Below the pieces are notes generated by a model. The model searched no databases and was not told the DNA's origin. It saw only the letters and a program-made list of their open reading frames with translations. The translations under genes were made by a program, and so were the position numbers. Of a stretch of 46,938 nucleotides of DNA, positions 13,622 to 22,023 are shown one piece after another; within the stretch, counting starts at the first letter, position 1, and each line of letters starts with the position of its first letter. The DNA comes from a virus, in the IMG/VR virus record IMGVR_UViG_3300019754_000113, positions 1 through 46,938 of that record. One strand, 5' to 3'.

Positions 13622-14971
13622 ATGAGTGCTGCACTTAACAAAGAAGTAAATACTGCTGCTTATCAGATAAATATTGAAAGAGTTGTTTTATCTTCTGTAT
13701 TTTTTGATTATGAAGTTATGGAGGTTTTAAACGAGTCTTTAAAGCCAGAGATGTTTTATATGCCTGCTCATCAAAATATTTTTCAAGTATTTGTGGACCT
13801 ATACAGAGAAAATATGCCTATTGATGAAAGTTTTGTAAGAGCTAGGGTTTCTCAAAAAGATGTTGATGATAGTTTATTGATTGAGATTTTATCTGTAAAT
13901 CCTATTACAAATGTTGCAGCTTATGTTGAAAACTTGATTGAAAACTTTACTAGAAGAGAGATTGAAAAGTTATCTGGATTTGTGAAAAAAGCTTTACATG
14001 AAGATTGTTTGGATTCTGCTTCTATCATGGACCAACTGCAACAGCAAATAGCAAGTATTGAAAGTCATGATGTTAAAGGTAATGATATTAAGACTTTAGG
14101 TGAATGGGATGCGGAGTTTGATAGAGAGCCAGAACTTGAAACTTTACCAACGGGTATACATTGGATTGATTCTACTTTAGATGGTGGTATTAAGTGCGGT
14201 AATTTTGTTTTTGGTAGTGGTAAAAAAGAAACAGGGAAAACATATCTTTTTACAACGATTATGGAAAATATGGCAAGTTGTAAAACTAAAGAATATCCAG
14301 ATGGTATTAAGTGTGGTTTTTTCTCAATGGAGTTTGGTACTAAGCACTATAGGGATGCAGTAAAAGAAAAATATCCCCACAAGGATAATCTTAAAAGAGT
14401 TGCTATTTATAAAAATGTTTTTGTTGAACATAGGGTAAATGATATTTCAGAGATTGAAAAAAAAGTAAAAAGAATGGTTAAAAAAGGTGTTAAGTTTATC
14501 TTTATTGATTCTCAATTAAGAGTTACAAACGCAGGTAAAGACCAGGCTACAAAAGCTGAAAAATTAGCAGATAGTTTTTCAAGAATAGGAATGATGGCAC
14601 AAAAGTATGAGATTGTAATAGCTATGATTGTACAAACTTCTAAAGCTGATCATGATGCTGATGAAGTGAGTGTAAAGGGATGTATTGATGCAGACCATGA
14701 AGCTTCTTTATGGCTTCATATTAAAAAACAGCAAGATAGTGAACTAAGGGATATGGTTTTTGCTAAGAATAAACAAAACTATAAAAGACCAAAAGTTCTA
14801 GTTAAATTTAATCCAATCACTCATGAGTTTAAAAAGATGAATGATGAAACTAAGGAGGGTATACCAATCAATTATGAAGATATGCAGCCGCAGGTGGTGG
14901 AGTATGGGAATGATCCTGTATTACCAAAAGATCAAGAAGGGGATTATGAAATCCCTGGAAATTTATTATAA
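13622..14971 (+). CDS. dnaB: DnaB-type replicative helicase
   Basis: A 449-residue hexameric helicase. The N-terminal domain (IERVVLSSVFFDYEVMEVL to about 110) matches DnaB-N, followed by a linker and the RecA-like motor. The P-loop is unusual: GSGKKETGKTY (about 197-207) instead of GRPSMGKT. FFSMEFG matches the next DnaB motif (SLEM), and FIFIDSQLRV the Walker B strand. QTSKADHDADE replaces the usual QLSR motif. The family unwinds the fork and recruits primase; no phage primase is visible, so the host's is probably used. Shine-Dalgarno AAGGTGGAA. Confidence 0.85.
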   Translation: MSAALNKEVNTAAYQINIERVVLSSVFFDYEVMEVLNESLKPEMFYMPAHQNIFQVFVDLYRENMPIDESFVRARVSQKDVDDSLLIEILSVNPITNVAAYVENLIENFTRREIEKLSGFVKKALHEDCLDSASIMDQLQQQIASIESHDVKGNDIKTLGEWDAEFDREPELETLPTGIHWIDSTLDGGIKCGNFVFGSGKKETGKTYLFTTIMENMASCKTKEYPDGIKCGFFSMEFGTKHYRDAVKEKYPHKDNLKRVAIYKNVFVEHRVNDISEIEKKVKRMVKKGVKFIFIDSQLRVTNAGKDQATKAEKLADSFSRIGMMAQKYEIVIAMIVQTSKADHDADEVSVKGCIDADHEASLWLHIKKQQDSELRDMVFAKNKQNYKRPKVLVKFNPITHEFKKMNDETKEGIPINYEDMQPQVVEYGNDPVLPKDQEGDYEIPGNLL

Positions 14972-14983
14972 AAAGGAAAAAGT

Positions 14984-15157
14984 ATGTCAAATTATATTTT
15001 AATAGGAATTGTATTAGCAGGTATTTATGGGTGGATTATGAACATTATCGAATTAGTAGGTTTTGAAAGTCTTGTTTTTAGTGGAAAAATTATTGTTGCA
15101 GTAATTGGAATCTTTGTACCTCCTATTGGTGCAATCATGGGTCTGTTTGTTTGGTAA
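14984..15157 (+). CDS. Small two-pass membrane protein (57 residues)
   Basis: A 57-residue hydrophobic ORF with helices YILIGIVLAGIYGWIM and VAVIGIFVPPIGAIMGLFVW, behind AAAAGGAAAAA. It lies between helicase and DUF736-like genes in the early operon. Placement with replication genes suggests exclusion or membrane anchoring rather than lysis, but no family is recognised. Confidence 0.6.
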   Translation: MSNYILIGIVLAGIYGWIMNIIELVGFESLVFSGKIIVAVIGIFVPPIGAIMGLFVW

Positions 15158-15193
15158 ATAAGTAAAAATTAAAATAAAAAGGAAAGTAAAAAA

Positions 15194-15736
15194 ATGAATA
15201 TTGGATATGTAAAACACAAAAGTAATGGTGTAGAGGGTGCAGGTAGAAAAGAATGGTTTGAACTAGGTATTAGACCTCCGTTTATGGCGAGTGCAACTTT
15301 TTCTATGCACAAGAATAAAAATAAAACAAAAGATAGTGAACCTGATTATAAAATCTGGACAAACTATAACAGAAAAGGTGAACACTTTAGAGGTGTTGAA
15401 GTTGGGGCTTTATGGAAGAAAGTTTCTAGGAACGGACAAACAAACTATTTTACAGGAAAAATTGAAACACCTGCAGTTGCTAATGGTGTTTTAAATATCA
15501 CTTTATTTGAAACTAAAGTATTTGAAAATGATACTGCTGCTGATATTGATTGGATTTATGATGTAAATTGGAAACCTCAAACAAATAACAATTCAAGTGC
15601 TAGTTATGGAACAGGTGGATATACAGAACCTACTGCTTACACTTCAAATCCTAATGGTGGCGGTGATATTCCTATTCATGTAGAAAATTCTAATGGTGGA
15701 AATATTAATCCAGATGAATTAGCAAAGTATATGTAA
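15194..15736 (+). CDS. DUF736-like protein, possible single-stranded DNA-binding role
   Basis: A 180-residue protein. The first 115 residues resemble DUF736: IGYVKHKSNG, PDYKIWTNYN, the signature GVEVGALWKKVSRNG, and a following strand region (YFTGKIETPAV, LNITLFET). The C-terminal 60 residues are low-complexity, rich in Asn, Gly and Ser with a short acidic end (PDELAKYM), like the flexible tails of single-stranded DNA-binding proteins. Given the position just after the helicase I suspect an SSB-like role, but DUF736 itself has no settled function. Confidence 0.6.
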   Translation: MNIGYVKHKSNGVEGAGRKEWFELGIRPPFMASATFSMHKNKNKTKDSEPDYKIWTNYNRKGEHFRGVEVGALWKKVSRNGQTNYFTGKIETPAVANGVLNITLFETKVFENDTAADIDWIYDVNWKPQTNNNSSASYGTGGYTEPTAYTSNPNGGGDIPIHVENSNGGNINPDELAKYM

Positions 15737-15773
15737 GATTTTAAAAATGTTTAAATTTATTTGGAGGGCAGAT

Positions 15774-16238
15774 GTGGAAATGATTTTAAGAGGTTTGGTA
15801 TCAGTACCAGAGTTGGCTAGACATGCTGAATATCATCCTTCAAGATACGGGAAGAACCAGTTTAATGGCAAAACAGTAAACATTGATGGAGTTAATTATA
15901 TACCAAAACTATATTTAACTTCTCAAAGAGATATGGTAGCAGCTAAGAAGTGTACAAACTTAGATGATTATTTGCCTTTGAAATATTGTGCTAATTATTT
16001 GTTTGGAGTACATGTAAAAACATTATCTGCAAAAGTTAAATTTCAAATAAATACAAAAGAAAAAATTTATGATATTAAAAAAATTTCAAATCAATATTTT
16101 TTCAAAATACCAGAAGAATTACAGCAAAAAATGAAAAAACATGTATCTCTTATGATGGTTGATTATAGAAGATTTAATAATTATGAAGATGTAAAAGATA
16201 GCTATATTTTTGGAGATAGTTTAATAGTGTTTATGTAG
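15774..16238 (+). CDS. Hypothetical protein, probable GTG start
   Basis: A 154-residue protein of unknown function. I prefer the GTG at 15774, six bases after GGAGG, over the upstream in-frame ATG at 15747. The N-terminal part (LVSVPELARHAEYHPSRYG) may be a helix-turn-helix, followed by a basic central region (YFKIPEELQQKMKKH) and an aromatic C-terminus. It sits between the DUF736-like gene and the nrd leader, so a nucleic-acid role is plausible but not shown. Confidence 0.5.
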   Translation: MEMILRGLVSVPELARHAEYHPSRYGKNQFNGKTVNIDGVNYIPKLYLTSQRDMVAAKKCTNLDDYLPLKYCANYLFGVHVKTLSAKVKFQINTKEKIYDIKKISNQYFFKIPEELQQKMKKHVSLMMVDYRRFNNYEDVKDSYIFGDSLIVFM

Positions 16239-16341
16239 AAAAAGCTTCTAGGTTACTTTAGTCTAAGCCTAGAAACAAGATGTGGTAGTTTTGTATGTGA
16301 AAGTATTAAATTAGGCTTTTAAATAAATATAAAGGATTTTT
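16239..16341 (+). promoter_or_regulatory. Leader with mutually exclusive hairpins before nrdA
   Basis: TTCTAGG (16246-16252) can pair with CCTAGAA (16268-16274). The overlapping AAGCCTA (16266-16272) can instead pair with TAGGCTT (16312-16318), which is followed by TTAAAT. Both pairings use the same bases, the layout of an attenuator or switch. No known riboswitch consensus or NrdR box is seen. Confidence 0.4.
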
Positions 16342-18699
16342 ATGAGTATTATGATAACTAAAAGAAGTGGAAATAAAGAAGCTTTAGATATTAGCAAAAT
16401 ACAAAAGCAGACTTCTGAATCTGTAACAGGCTTAGAAAATGTTTCTCAAAGTGAATTAGAACTTGACTCACAAATTCAATTTGTGGAAGGTATGAGTACA
16501 GTTGATATTGCAAGTACGATTATTCAAACAGCAGTTAATAAAATAGATATAGATAGACCTGATTGGACTTTTGTATCAGCAAGACTTTTCTTGTATGATT
16601 TACATCACAAAGTTGGGAGAAACTTAGATTTAGAAAAAGGTGAACATCCATATTTACATTTTAAAAAATATATTAATACAGGTATCAAAGAGGGTAAACT
16701 TTTTCCAACTCTTGCAGATGGTTATAACCTAGATGAATTGCAAGAATATTTAAAGCCGCAAAGAGATTTACAGTTTAATTATCTTGGTATAAAAACTTTA
16801 TATGATAGATATTTAGTTAAAAATAAAAAAGGTGATGTTATTGAATTACCGCAATTTTTATTTATGAGTGTTGCAATGTTTTTAGCACAAGATGAAGATG
16901 ATAAAATGGCAAGAGCTAAACAGTTCTATGATGTACTATCTAAGTTTGAAGTGATGGTGGCTACTCCTACACTTGCAAATGCTAGAACAAATAGGCATCA
17001 ATTAAGTTCTTGTTATGTTGGATCTAGTCCTGATAATATTGAAGGTATTTTTGATGCTTACAAAGAAATGGGTTTATTATCTAAGTTTGGTGGTGGTATT
17101 GGTTGGGACTATAACCTAATTAGAGGACAAGCTTCTGATATTGATAATACACCAGGTGCAGCAGGTGGTACAGTACCATTTTTAAAAGTTACTAATGATG
17201 TAGCTATTGCAGTTGATCAATTAGGTGTAAGAAAAGGTGCTATTGCTGTTTACTTAGAACCATCACATTTAGATATTTTAGATTTTATTGATTTAAAAAA
17301 GAATAGTGGAGAAGAACGTAGACGTGCACATGATTTATTTCCTGCTTTATGGATTGGTGATGATTTTATGGAAGCGGTTGAAGCTGATGATGATTGGGAT
17401 TTATTTGCAAAAACTACTGATACTATTCCTTCAAAAACTGTAAAAGCAAAAGAGTTATGGAAAAAGATTTTGACTTCATACTTTGAAAGTGGAAGTCCTT
17501 TTTTATGTTTTAAAGATACTGCAAATAGAGCAAATCCAAATAATCATGTTGGGAAGATTAGAAGTTCTAATTTATGTACAGAGATTTTCCAAAATACTGA
17601 ACCTGATAAATATATGGTTAAAGTATGGGATGATGAAGATGGATATATTTTATTTGAAGAAAATGAAGATGTATTGTTAGCTGATTATTCAGTAAAAAAA
17701 GCAAATAAAATCACTTCACTTGATAGTATCATGGTAACACCATCATCAAATGATGAAGAAGATGTTGTTATGAAAGTTTACAATGTAGAGAAAGAAAGAA
17801 TTGCAGGTAAAACAGCAGTATGTAACTTGGCTTCTGTAAATCTTTCAAGAATAAATACAAAAGAAGATATGGAAAGAGTTATTCCAATTGCTGTACGAAT
17901 GTTAGATAATGTTATTGATTTAAACTTCTATCCTTTGAAAAAAGTAAAAGATACAAACTTGAAATCAAGAGCTATTGGACTTGGTGTAATGGGTGAAGCT
18001 CAAATGTTAGCAGAAAAACAAATCATGTTTGGAAGTCAAGAGCATTTTGAATTTATTGATGAAACTATGGAAATATTTTCATACAACACTATCAAGGCTT
18101 CTATGAACTTAGCAAAAGAAAGAGGTGCTTACCCTGATTTTGAAGGTTCTAAATGGTCAAGAGGTGATATGCCTGTAGCTAGTTCAAATGTAGCAGTTTG
18201 GGATTTAACACCAAAAAATAGTAAAGAACTTGATGTTGAAATGTGGGATGAGTTACGAAAAGATGTAATTGAAAATGGTGTAAGAAATGGTTATATGATG
18301 GCAATAGCACCTACATCATCTATTTCAATTTTAGTTGGTACTACGCAAGCTATTGAACCTGTATATAAAAGAAAATGGTTTGAAGAAAACTTATCTGGAC
18401 TTATTCCTGTAGTTGTTCCAAACTTATCACCTGATACTTATGAATTTTATAAACCTGCTTTTGAAGTAGATCAATTTGATATTGTAAAAGCTGCAGCTAT
18501 TAGACAAAAATGGATTGATCAAGGTCAAAGTACAAATATCTTTGTAGGTGCAGATAAAGCTAGTGGAAAATACTTAAATGATATTTATATGTTAGCTTGG
18601 AAGTTAGGTTGTAAATCAACTTATTATTTAAGAAGTCAAAGTCCAGAAGCAAATGATAATGTAGAAGATAGAAGTCTTGAATGTAGTGGGTGTCAATAA
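16342..18699 (+). CDS. nrdA: Class I ribonucleotide reductase, large subunit
   Basis: A 785-residue alpha subunit that reduces ribonucleotides to deoxyribonucleotides. An N-terminal ATP-cone (about 1-90, [16 protein letters not shown]) implies allosteric activity control. [15 protein letters not shown] (about 222) carries the first redox Cys, NLCTEI (about 411) the catalytic Asn-Cys-Glu triad, and [11 protein letters not shown] (about 493) the partner Cys. The C-terminal LECSGCQ is the shuttle Cys pair. About the usual NrdA length. The nrdB start overlaps its stop (TAATG). The phage probably raises dNTP supply during lytic replication. Confidence 0.95.
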   Translation: MSIMITKRSGNKEALDISKIQKQTSESVTGLENVSQSELELDSQIQFVEGMSTVDIASTIIQTAVNKIDIDRPDWTFVSARLFLYDLHHKVGRNLDLEKGEHPYLHFKKYINTGIKEGKLFPTLADGYNLDELQEYLKPQRDLQFNYLGIKTLYDRYLVKNKKGDVIELPQFLFMSVAMFLAQDEDDKMARAKQFYDVLSKFEVMVATPTLANARTNRHQLSSCYVGSSPDNIEGIFDAYKEMGLLSKFGGGIGWDYNLIRGQASDIDNTPGAAGGTVPFLKVTNDVAIAVDQLGVRKGAIAVYLEPSHLDILDFIDLKKNSGEERRRAHDLFPALWIGDDFMEAVEADDDWDLFAKTTDTIPSKTVKAKELWKKILTSYFESGSPFLCFKDTANRANPNNHVGKIRSSNLCTEIFQNTEPDKYMVKVWDDEDGYILFEENEDVLLADYSVKKANKITSLDSIMVTPSSNDEEDVVMKVYNVEKERIAGKTAVCNLASVNLSRINTKEDMERVIPIAVRMLDNVIDLNFYPLKKVKDTNLKSRAIGLGVMGEAQMLAEKQIMFGSQEHFEFIDETMEIFSYNTIKASMNLAKERGAYPDFEGSKWSRGDMPVASSNVAVWDLTPKNSKELDVEMWDELRKDVIENGVRNGYMMAIAPTSSISILVGTTQAIEPVYKRKWFEENLSGLIPVVVPNLSPDTYEFYKPAFEVDQFDIVKAAAIRQKWIDQGQSTNIFVGADKASGKYLNDIYMLAWKLGCKSTYYLRSQSPEANDNVEDRSLECSGCQ

Positions 18700-19715
18700 T
18701 GAAAAAAGAAATATATAATCCAAAATCAACAGAAACTCTTAATCAAAGAAGAGTTTTTGGGGGTAATCCAGATGGAATGATAAACTTCACTAGAATGAAA
18801 TATGAGTGGGCTTTAAATCTTTGGGACACTATGGAGGGTAACACTTGGTTTCCTAAAGAAGTAAATATGAGTCAAGAGGCTAAAGATTATAAACTTTTAA
18901 CAGTTCCAGAAAAGAGAATGTATGATTTGGTTTTATCGCAGCTTATTTTTATGGACTCTTTACAGACAAATAATCTAATGGATAATATAAATCCATTTAT
19001 AACTGCACCAGAAATCAATGCTTGTTTGAGTAGACAATCATACGAGGAAGCAAATCATAGTAAATCTTATGCAGTTATGGTTGAGTCTATTTCAGATAAC
19101 ACAGATGCTATTTATGATATGTGGCGAACTGATGAAAAGTTACTTGCAAAAAATACTTATATTGCAAATATTTATAAAAATCTATCAGGTGAAGTTACAG
19201 ATGAAAAAATAGTTTTAGCTTTAGTTGCAAATCAATTACTTGAAGGTATATATTTTTATACAGGTTTTGCATCTATGTATGCACTTGGTAAATCTGGAAA
19301 GATGCTAGGAAGTTCACAGATGATTAGGTTTATTCAAAGGGATGAAGTAACACATCTTTTGCTTTTCCAAAACATGATAAATAGTGTACGAAAAGAAAGA
19401 CCAGAATTATTTACCAAAGAACTTGAAAATAAAATCAGAACTATGTTCAAAGAAGCAGTAGAACTTGAAGCTGATTGGGGAGCTTATATCACGCAAGGAC
19501 AAATTTTAGGTTTTACGGATGCTATTATCACTCAATATGTGCAATATTTAGCAGATAAAAGACTTGAAGCAATTGGCTATAAAGCAGAGTATGGAGAAAA
19601 ACACCCTATCTCATGGGTTGATGGTTTTGCATCATTTAATGACCAAAGAACGAACTTTTTTGAAGGTAATGTAACAAACTATTCAAAAGGATCTATTAGT
19701 TTTGATGATTTCTAG
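18699..19715 (+). CDS. nrdB: Class I ribonucleotide reductase, small subunit
   Basis: A 338-residue beta subunit carrying the metal and radical site. Ligands are visible at Asp86 (FMDSLQ), Glu117 and His120 ([10 protein letters not shown]), Glu182 (LLEGIYFY), and Glu216 and His219 (RDEVTHLL). Tyr124 is at the position of the classic tyrosyl radical, so it is probably class Ia. The C-terminus SISFDDF fits the tail that docks into NrdA. The start is the ATG at 18699, overlapping the nrdA stop. Confidence 0.95.
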   Translation: MKKEIYNPKSTETLNQRRVFGGNPDGMINFTRMKYEWALNLWDTMEGNTWFPKEVNMSQEAKDYKLLTVPEKRMYDLVLSQLIFMDSLQTNNLMDNINPFITAPEINACLSRQSYEEANHSKSYAVMVESISDNTDAIYDMWRTDEKLLAKNTYIANIYKNLSGEVTDEKIVLALVANQLLEGIYFYTGFASMYALGKSGKMLGSSQMIRFIQRDEVTHLLLFQNMINSVRKERPELFTKELENKIRTMFKEAVELEADWGAYITQGQILGFTDAIITQYVQYLADKRLEAIGYKAEYGEKHPISWVDGFASFNDQRTNFFEGNVTNYSKGSISFDDF

Positions 19716-20007
19716 TGTTAGAAACAAATTTTGTCATGTTCCAACTTGCAAAAAAAAGTTGTCAAAGGCAAATAAGGTAAAAAACAGATTGATATGTAAA
19801 ACTTGTTTTAAAAAACAAAAATCAGATTATGACCATGTTAGAAAAGAAGTAAGAAGAAGGGAAATTAAAACTTACACTCACAAGTGTAAGTTTTGTTTAG
19901 ATGAATTTGAATCAAACGTACATAATAAAAGCTATTGTAATGATGATTGTAAAAGAAGATATGCAAATATAGTAAGAAAGGTCAAAAGAAGAAATGAATC
20001 AAAATAA
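19705..20007 (+). CDS. Zinc-finger protein
   Basis: A 100-residue, strongly basic protein with two Cys clusters: FCHVPTC...CKTC (about 9-33) and CKFC...YCNDDC (about 61-82), the second resembling a treble-clef or FCS-like finger. It begins inside the last codons of nrdB. Small basic zinc proteins in phage nucleotide operons are often nucleic-acid-binding; that is inference. A 12-bp perfect hairpin followed by T-rich DNA (19867-19894) lies inside the gene and could reduce read-through. Confidence 0.65.
   Translation: MISSVRNKFCHVPTCKKKLSKANKVKNRLICKTCFKKQKSDYDHVRKEVRRREIKTYTHKCKFCLDEFESNVHNKSYCNDDCKRRYANIVRKVKRRNESK
19867..19894 (+). terminator. Intragenic terminator-like hairpin
   Basis: Perfect 12-bp stem AAAACTTACACT/AGTGTAAGTTTT with a 4-base loop, followed by GTTT. 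It lies inside the zinc-finger gene downstream of nrdAB and may attenuate transcription of the following genes. Confidence 0.5.
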
Positions 20008-20287
20008 AGAAGAAAAAGTAATAGTTAAAGATTCTAACTATTACTATGGTTTAGAGATTATAAAATATAAAACATTTGAGTATGAAGATGTTTTGTATAT
20101 CAAGATATTAGCTGCTAAAAAGCTTTTAAAAGTATTAGTTCATGATGAAAATATGGAAGATAAGCATAGAATCAATGATGTTATAAAAGCAATAAAATTT
20201 AATGAAAAGTTGCTTTTAGAGTTAGGTTATAGTTTAGCAGATATAACACATAAAATAAATAAATTACAAGGAAAAGAAGATGTTTAA
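19994..20287 (+). CDS. Hypothetical 97-residue protein
   Basis: A charged helical protein with no recognised family. It overlaps the previous gene by 14 bases and the dUTPase start by 8, so it is translationally coupled to both. The middle (YIKILAAKKLLKVLVHDENM) and the C-terminal helix (LLELGYSLADITHKINKL) suggest a small all-alpha protein. It may be a dNTP-metabolism accessory by position only. Confidence 0.6.
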   Translation: MNQNKEEKVIVKDSNYYYGLEIIKYKTFEYEDVLYIKILAAKKLLKVLVHDENMEDKHRINDVIKAIKFNEKLLLELGYSLADITHKINKLQGKEDV

Positions 20288-20786
20288 AGTTTTAGATGAA
20301 GCTTGTGAACCTGTAAGAGCTACAGAGTTTAGTGCTTATGTAGATTTATGTTCAAGAGAAGAAATGATTATTCGCCCAAGTGAAACAAAGATTGTACCTT
20401 TGGGAGTGATTATTGATTTAGATAAATTAAAAGAGGAACTATCTTTTAACTATGGTACAAAAAGTGAAGCAGCAGAAGAATCTATGTTTAAAACTTTTAT
20501 GAGTTCTAACTATCTTGAAGTAGCTATTAGAAGTTCTTTAAGTGCTAAATATGGTTTAGTTATTGCTAACGGAAGCGGTAAAGTTGATCTTGACTATCCA
20601 AAAGAGCTTGGAGTGATTATTCATAATCCTATAAAACATAGTGATAAAAACTCTTTAGAACCTAATTTTTTAATCAAAAAAGGAGATAGAGTTGCTCAAT
20701 GTACACTTGTTCCTCATAATGGTTGGGCTATGGGATATGAATCAAAAGAAAAAAGAACAGGTGGCTTTGGAAGCACAGGTAAATAA
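20280..20786 (+). CDS. dut: dUTPase (deoxyuridine triphosphatase)
   Basis: A 168-residue trimeric-type dUTPase that converts dUTP to dUMP and keeps uracil out of DNA. The five motifs are visible with some drift: FSAYVDL (motif 1), RSSLSAKYGL (motif 2), IANGSGKVDLDYPKELGV (motif 3), KKGDRVAQCTLVPH (motif 4) and RTGGFGSTGK (motif 5, the P-loop-like tail). An insertion of about 20 residues lies between motifs 1 and 2. It is the last gene of the replication and nucleotide operon. Confidence 0.9.
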   Translation: MFKVLDEACEPVRATEFSAYVDLCSREEMIIRPSETKIVPLGVIIDLDKLKEELSFNYGTKSEAAEESMFKTFMSSNYLEVAIRSSLSAKYGLVIANGSGKVDLDYPKELGVIIHNPIKHSDKNSLEPNFLIKKGDRVAQCTLVPHNGWAMGYESKEKRTGGFGSTGK

Positions 20787-20803
20787 TCAAATAAAAAATC
20801 TAT

Positions 20804-20837
20804 AAATTTAAAGTGAGATAACCTTTACGAGATATTT
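20804..20837 (+). promoter_or_regulatory. 34-bp late-gene control element, copy 1
   Basis: A 34-bp sequence identical to 30718-30751. It lies between dut and the first gene of the lysis/tail block. Core GTGAGATAACCTTTACGAG. It is probably a late promoter or a leader element recognised by a phage-controlled factor. Confidence 0.7.
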
Positions 20838-20878
20838 TTATGTTTATATACAAACATAAAATCGAAAAGGTTATTTAC
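20838..20878 (+). promoter_or_regulatory. Structured leader of the 85-residue gene
   Basis: A 10-bp hairpin TTTTATGTTT/AAACATAAAA lies just after the 34-bp element. ATAACCTTT inside that element (20819-20827) is exactly complementary to AAAGGTTAT (20867-20875), which holds the Shine-Dalgarno. Folding could hide the ribosome site. Confidence 0.5.
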
Positions 20879-21136
20879 ATGGAACTTACAACAAATGTAT
20901 ATGTTCAACTAGCAGCAGCAGATGAAGAATATGCAATTTTAAATACAGACACTAGCAAAAAATCAATACTTTTAGTAGTTAAATCAGATACACAACCAAC
21001 TTTTAATAATGCAACAAATGATAATGCTTTTGAAATAAAACATGATCAAAGTCTAACATCTACAAACTTACCAGGGCCTATTTGGGGAGCACCTTTAAAT
21101 AAATCAGTTAGATTTGCAATCCAGAAGTGGAGTTAG
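20879..21136 (+). CDS. Putative small virion protein (85 residues)
   Basis: A beta-rich 85-residue protein starting MELTTNVYVQLAAADEEY; I use the ATG at 20879 because AAAAGG is correctly spaced before it. It contains LLVVKSDTQPT and ends NKSVRFAIQKWS. It follows the first 34-bp late element, as the major capsid gene follows the second, so high expression is expected. A capsid decoration or head-fibre role is a guess; no family recognised. Confidence 0.6.
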   Translation: MELTTNVYVQLAAADEEYAILNTDTSKKSILLVVKSDTQPTFNNATNDNAFEIKHDQSLTSTNLPGPIWGAPLNKSVRFAIQKWS

Positions 21137-21141
21137 TATAA

Positions 21142-21480
21142 ATGGAAACACTTGCAGCTTTTTTCTCTAAGCACTTTTTTATAATTGTATGGGTTACTAC
21201 TCTTTCAGTTTTTGGAGCAGTAACAAACTATATTAGGAAAGCTAGAGCAGGAAAGATTGAGAGATTTTCAATATCTGAACTAATAGGAGATATTACGATC
21301 TCTTTCTTCTTAGGAGTTGTAACGTTTTTGATATGTAAAGGTGCAGGTGTTGATGATTACATTACAGCAGGAATCATTGGACTTGTTTCACACATGGGTA
21401 CCCGAGGTATTGTGATTGTTGAAGATGCTTTATCCCAAATAATGCCTAAGTTAATTACTAAATTTTTTGGTACTAAATAA
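21142..21480 (+). CDS. LydA-type holin
   Basis: A 112-residue membrane protein with three hydrophobic helices (FFIIVWVTTLSVFGAVTNYI, ISFFLGVVTFLICKGAG, ITAGIIGLVSHMGTRGIVIV) and the conserved middle KARAGKIERFSISELIGD and HMGTRG of the phage_holin_3_3/LydA family. It should time membrane permeabilisation and let the amidase reach peptidoglycan. It is directly followed by the spanin pair. Confidence 0.85.
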   Translation: METLAAFFSKHFFIIVWVTTLSVFGAVTNYIRKARAGKIERFSISELIGDITISFFLGVVTFLICKGAGVDDYITAGIIGLVSHMGTRGIVIVEDALSQIMPKLITKFFGTK

Positions 21481-21794
21481 TGAATTTTCTACTAAATAAA
21501 ACAGTAATAACAATAATTGTAACACTTTTGTTATCTATATATTCAGCTTATCAAACTAAAAGAGCTAACAATCAAGAGGCCTTAAAAGAAGAAGCATTTA
21601 AGAACTTAGAACTTGCAGAAAAAACATATCAAGAAAATATTGAAATAGAAAAAAAGTTTTCTTTTGCAGAAGGTCAAGCTCAAGCGAATAAAAAAGTAGT
21701 AATAAAAAATACACAAGTTTTAAAGAAAGCAATCCAAAAAAGAGGAGAAATCAAAAATGAAGATGATAGTAATTTTACAGTTTTTAGTTTTTAG
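21480..21794 (+). CDS. Rz: Inner-membrane spanin (Rz-like)
   Basis: A 104-residue protein with an N-terminal membrane anchor (VITIIVTLLLSIYSAY) and a long periplasmic coiled-coil region (EALKEEAFKNLELAEKTYQE). Position after the holin, and the out-of-frame overlap with a small lipoprotein gene, are typical of Rz/Rz1 pairs. Together they disrupt the outer membrane in the last step of lysis. The start overlaps the holin stop. Confidence 0.85.
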   Translation: MNFLLNKTVITIIVTLLLSIYSAYQTKRANNQEALKEEAFKNLELAEKTYQENIEIEKKFSFAEGQAQANKKVVIKNTQVLKKAIQKRGEIKNEDDSNFTVFSF

Positions 21795-22023
21795 TTTTCT
21801 TTTTAGTGGATGTGCAGAGAAACAAGTGATTATCAAAAAAGAAGTGGTATGTATCGAACAGCTACTTATTCCAAGAGTTACTGCAGACATTAGAATATAT
21901 CCTGCTGACATAGAAGTCGCGATTGCTTACAAAGAAAGTACAGATAGTGCATTTGGTTTTTACGAAAAGCAAGTTAAAACAAACAATAAATTATGTGAAA
22001 AAATAGGAGTAGAAAATGAATAA
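21757..22023 (+). CDS. Rz1: Outer-membrane spanin lipoprotein (Rz1-like)
   Basis: An 88-residue lipoprotein with a lipobox (FSFLFSGC, Cys at residue 19) after a hydrophobic signal. It overlaps the end of the Rz-like gene in a different frame. The mature part (about 70 residues) is longer and less Pro-rich than lambda Rz1, but the arrangement identifies it. It should bridge to the inner spanin across the periplasm. Confidence 0.85.
   Translation: MKMIVILQFLVFSFLFSGCAEKQVIIKKEVVCIEQLLIPRVTADIRIYPADIEVAIAYKESTDSAFGFYEKQVKTNNKLCEKIGVENE

Noticed and set aside
16239-16341. Known purine/2'-deoxyguanosine or cobalamin riboswitch before nrdA
   Set aside because: The conserved junction and loop sequences of those classes are not present in these 103 bases.
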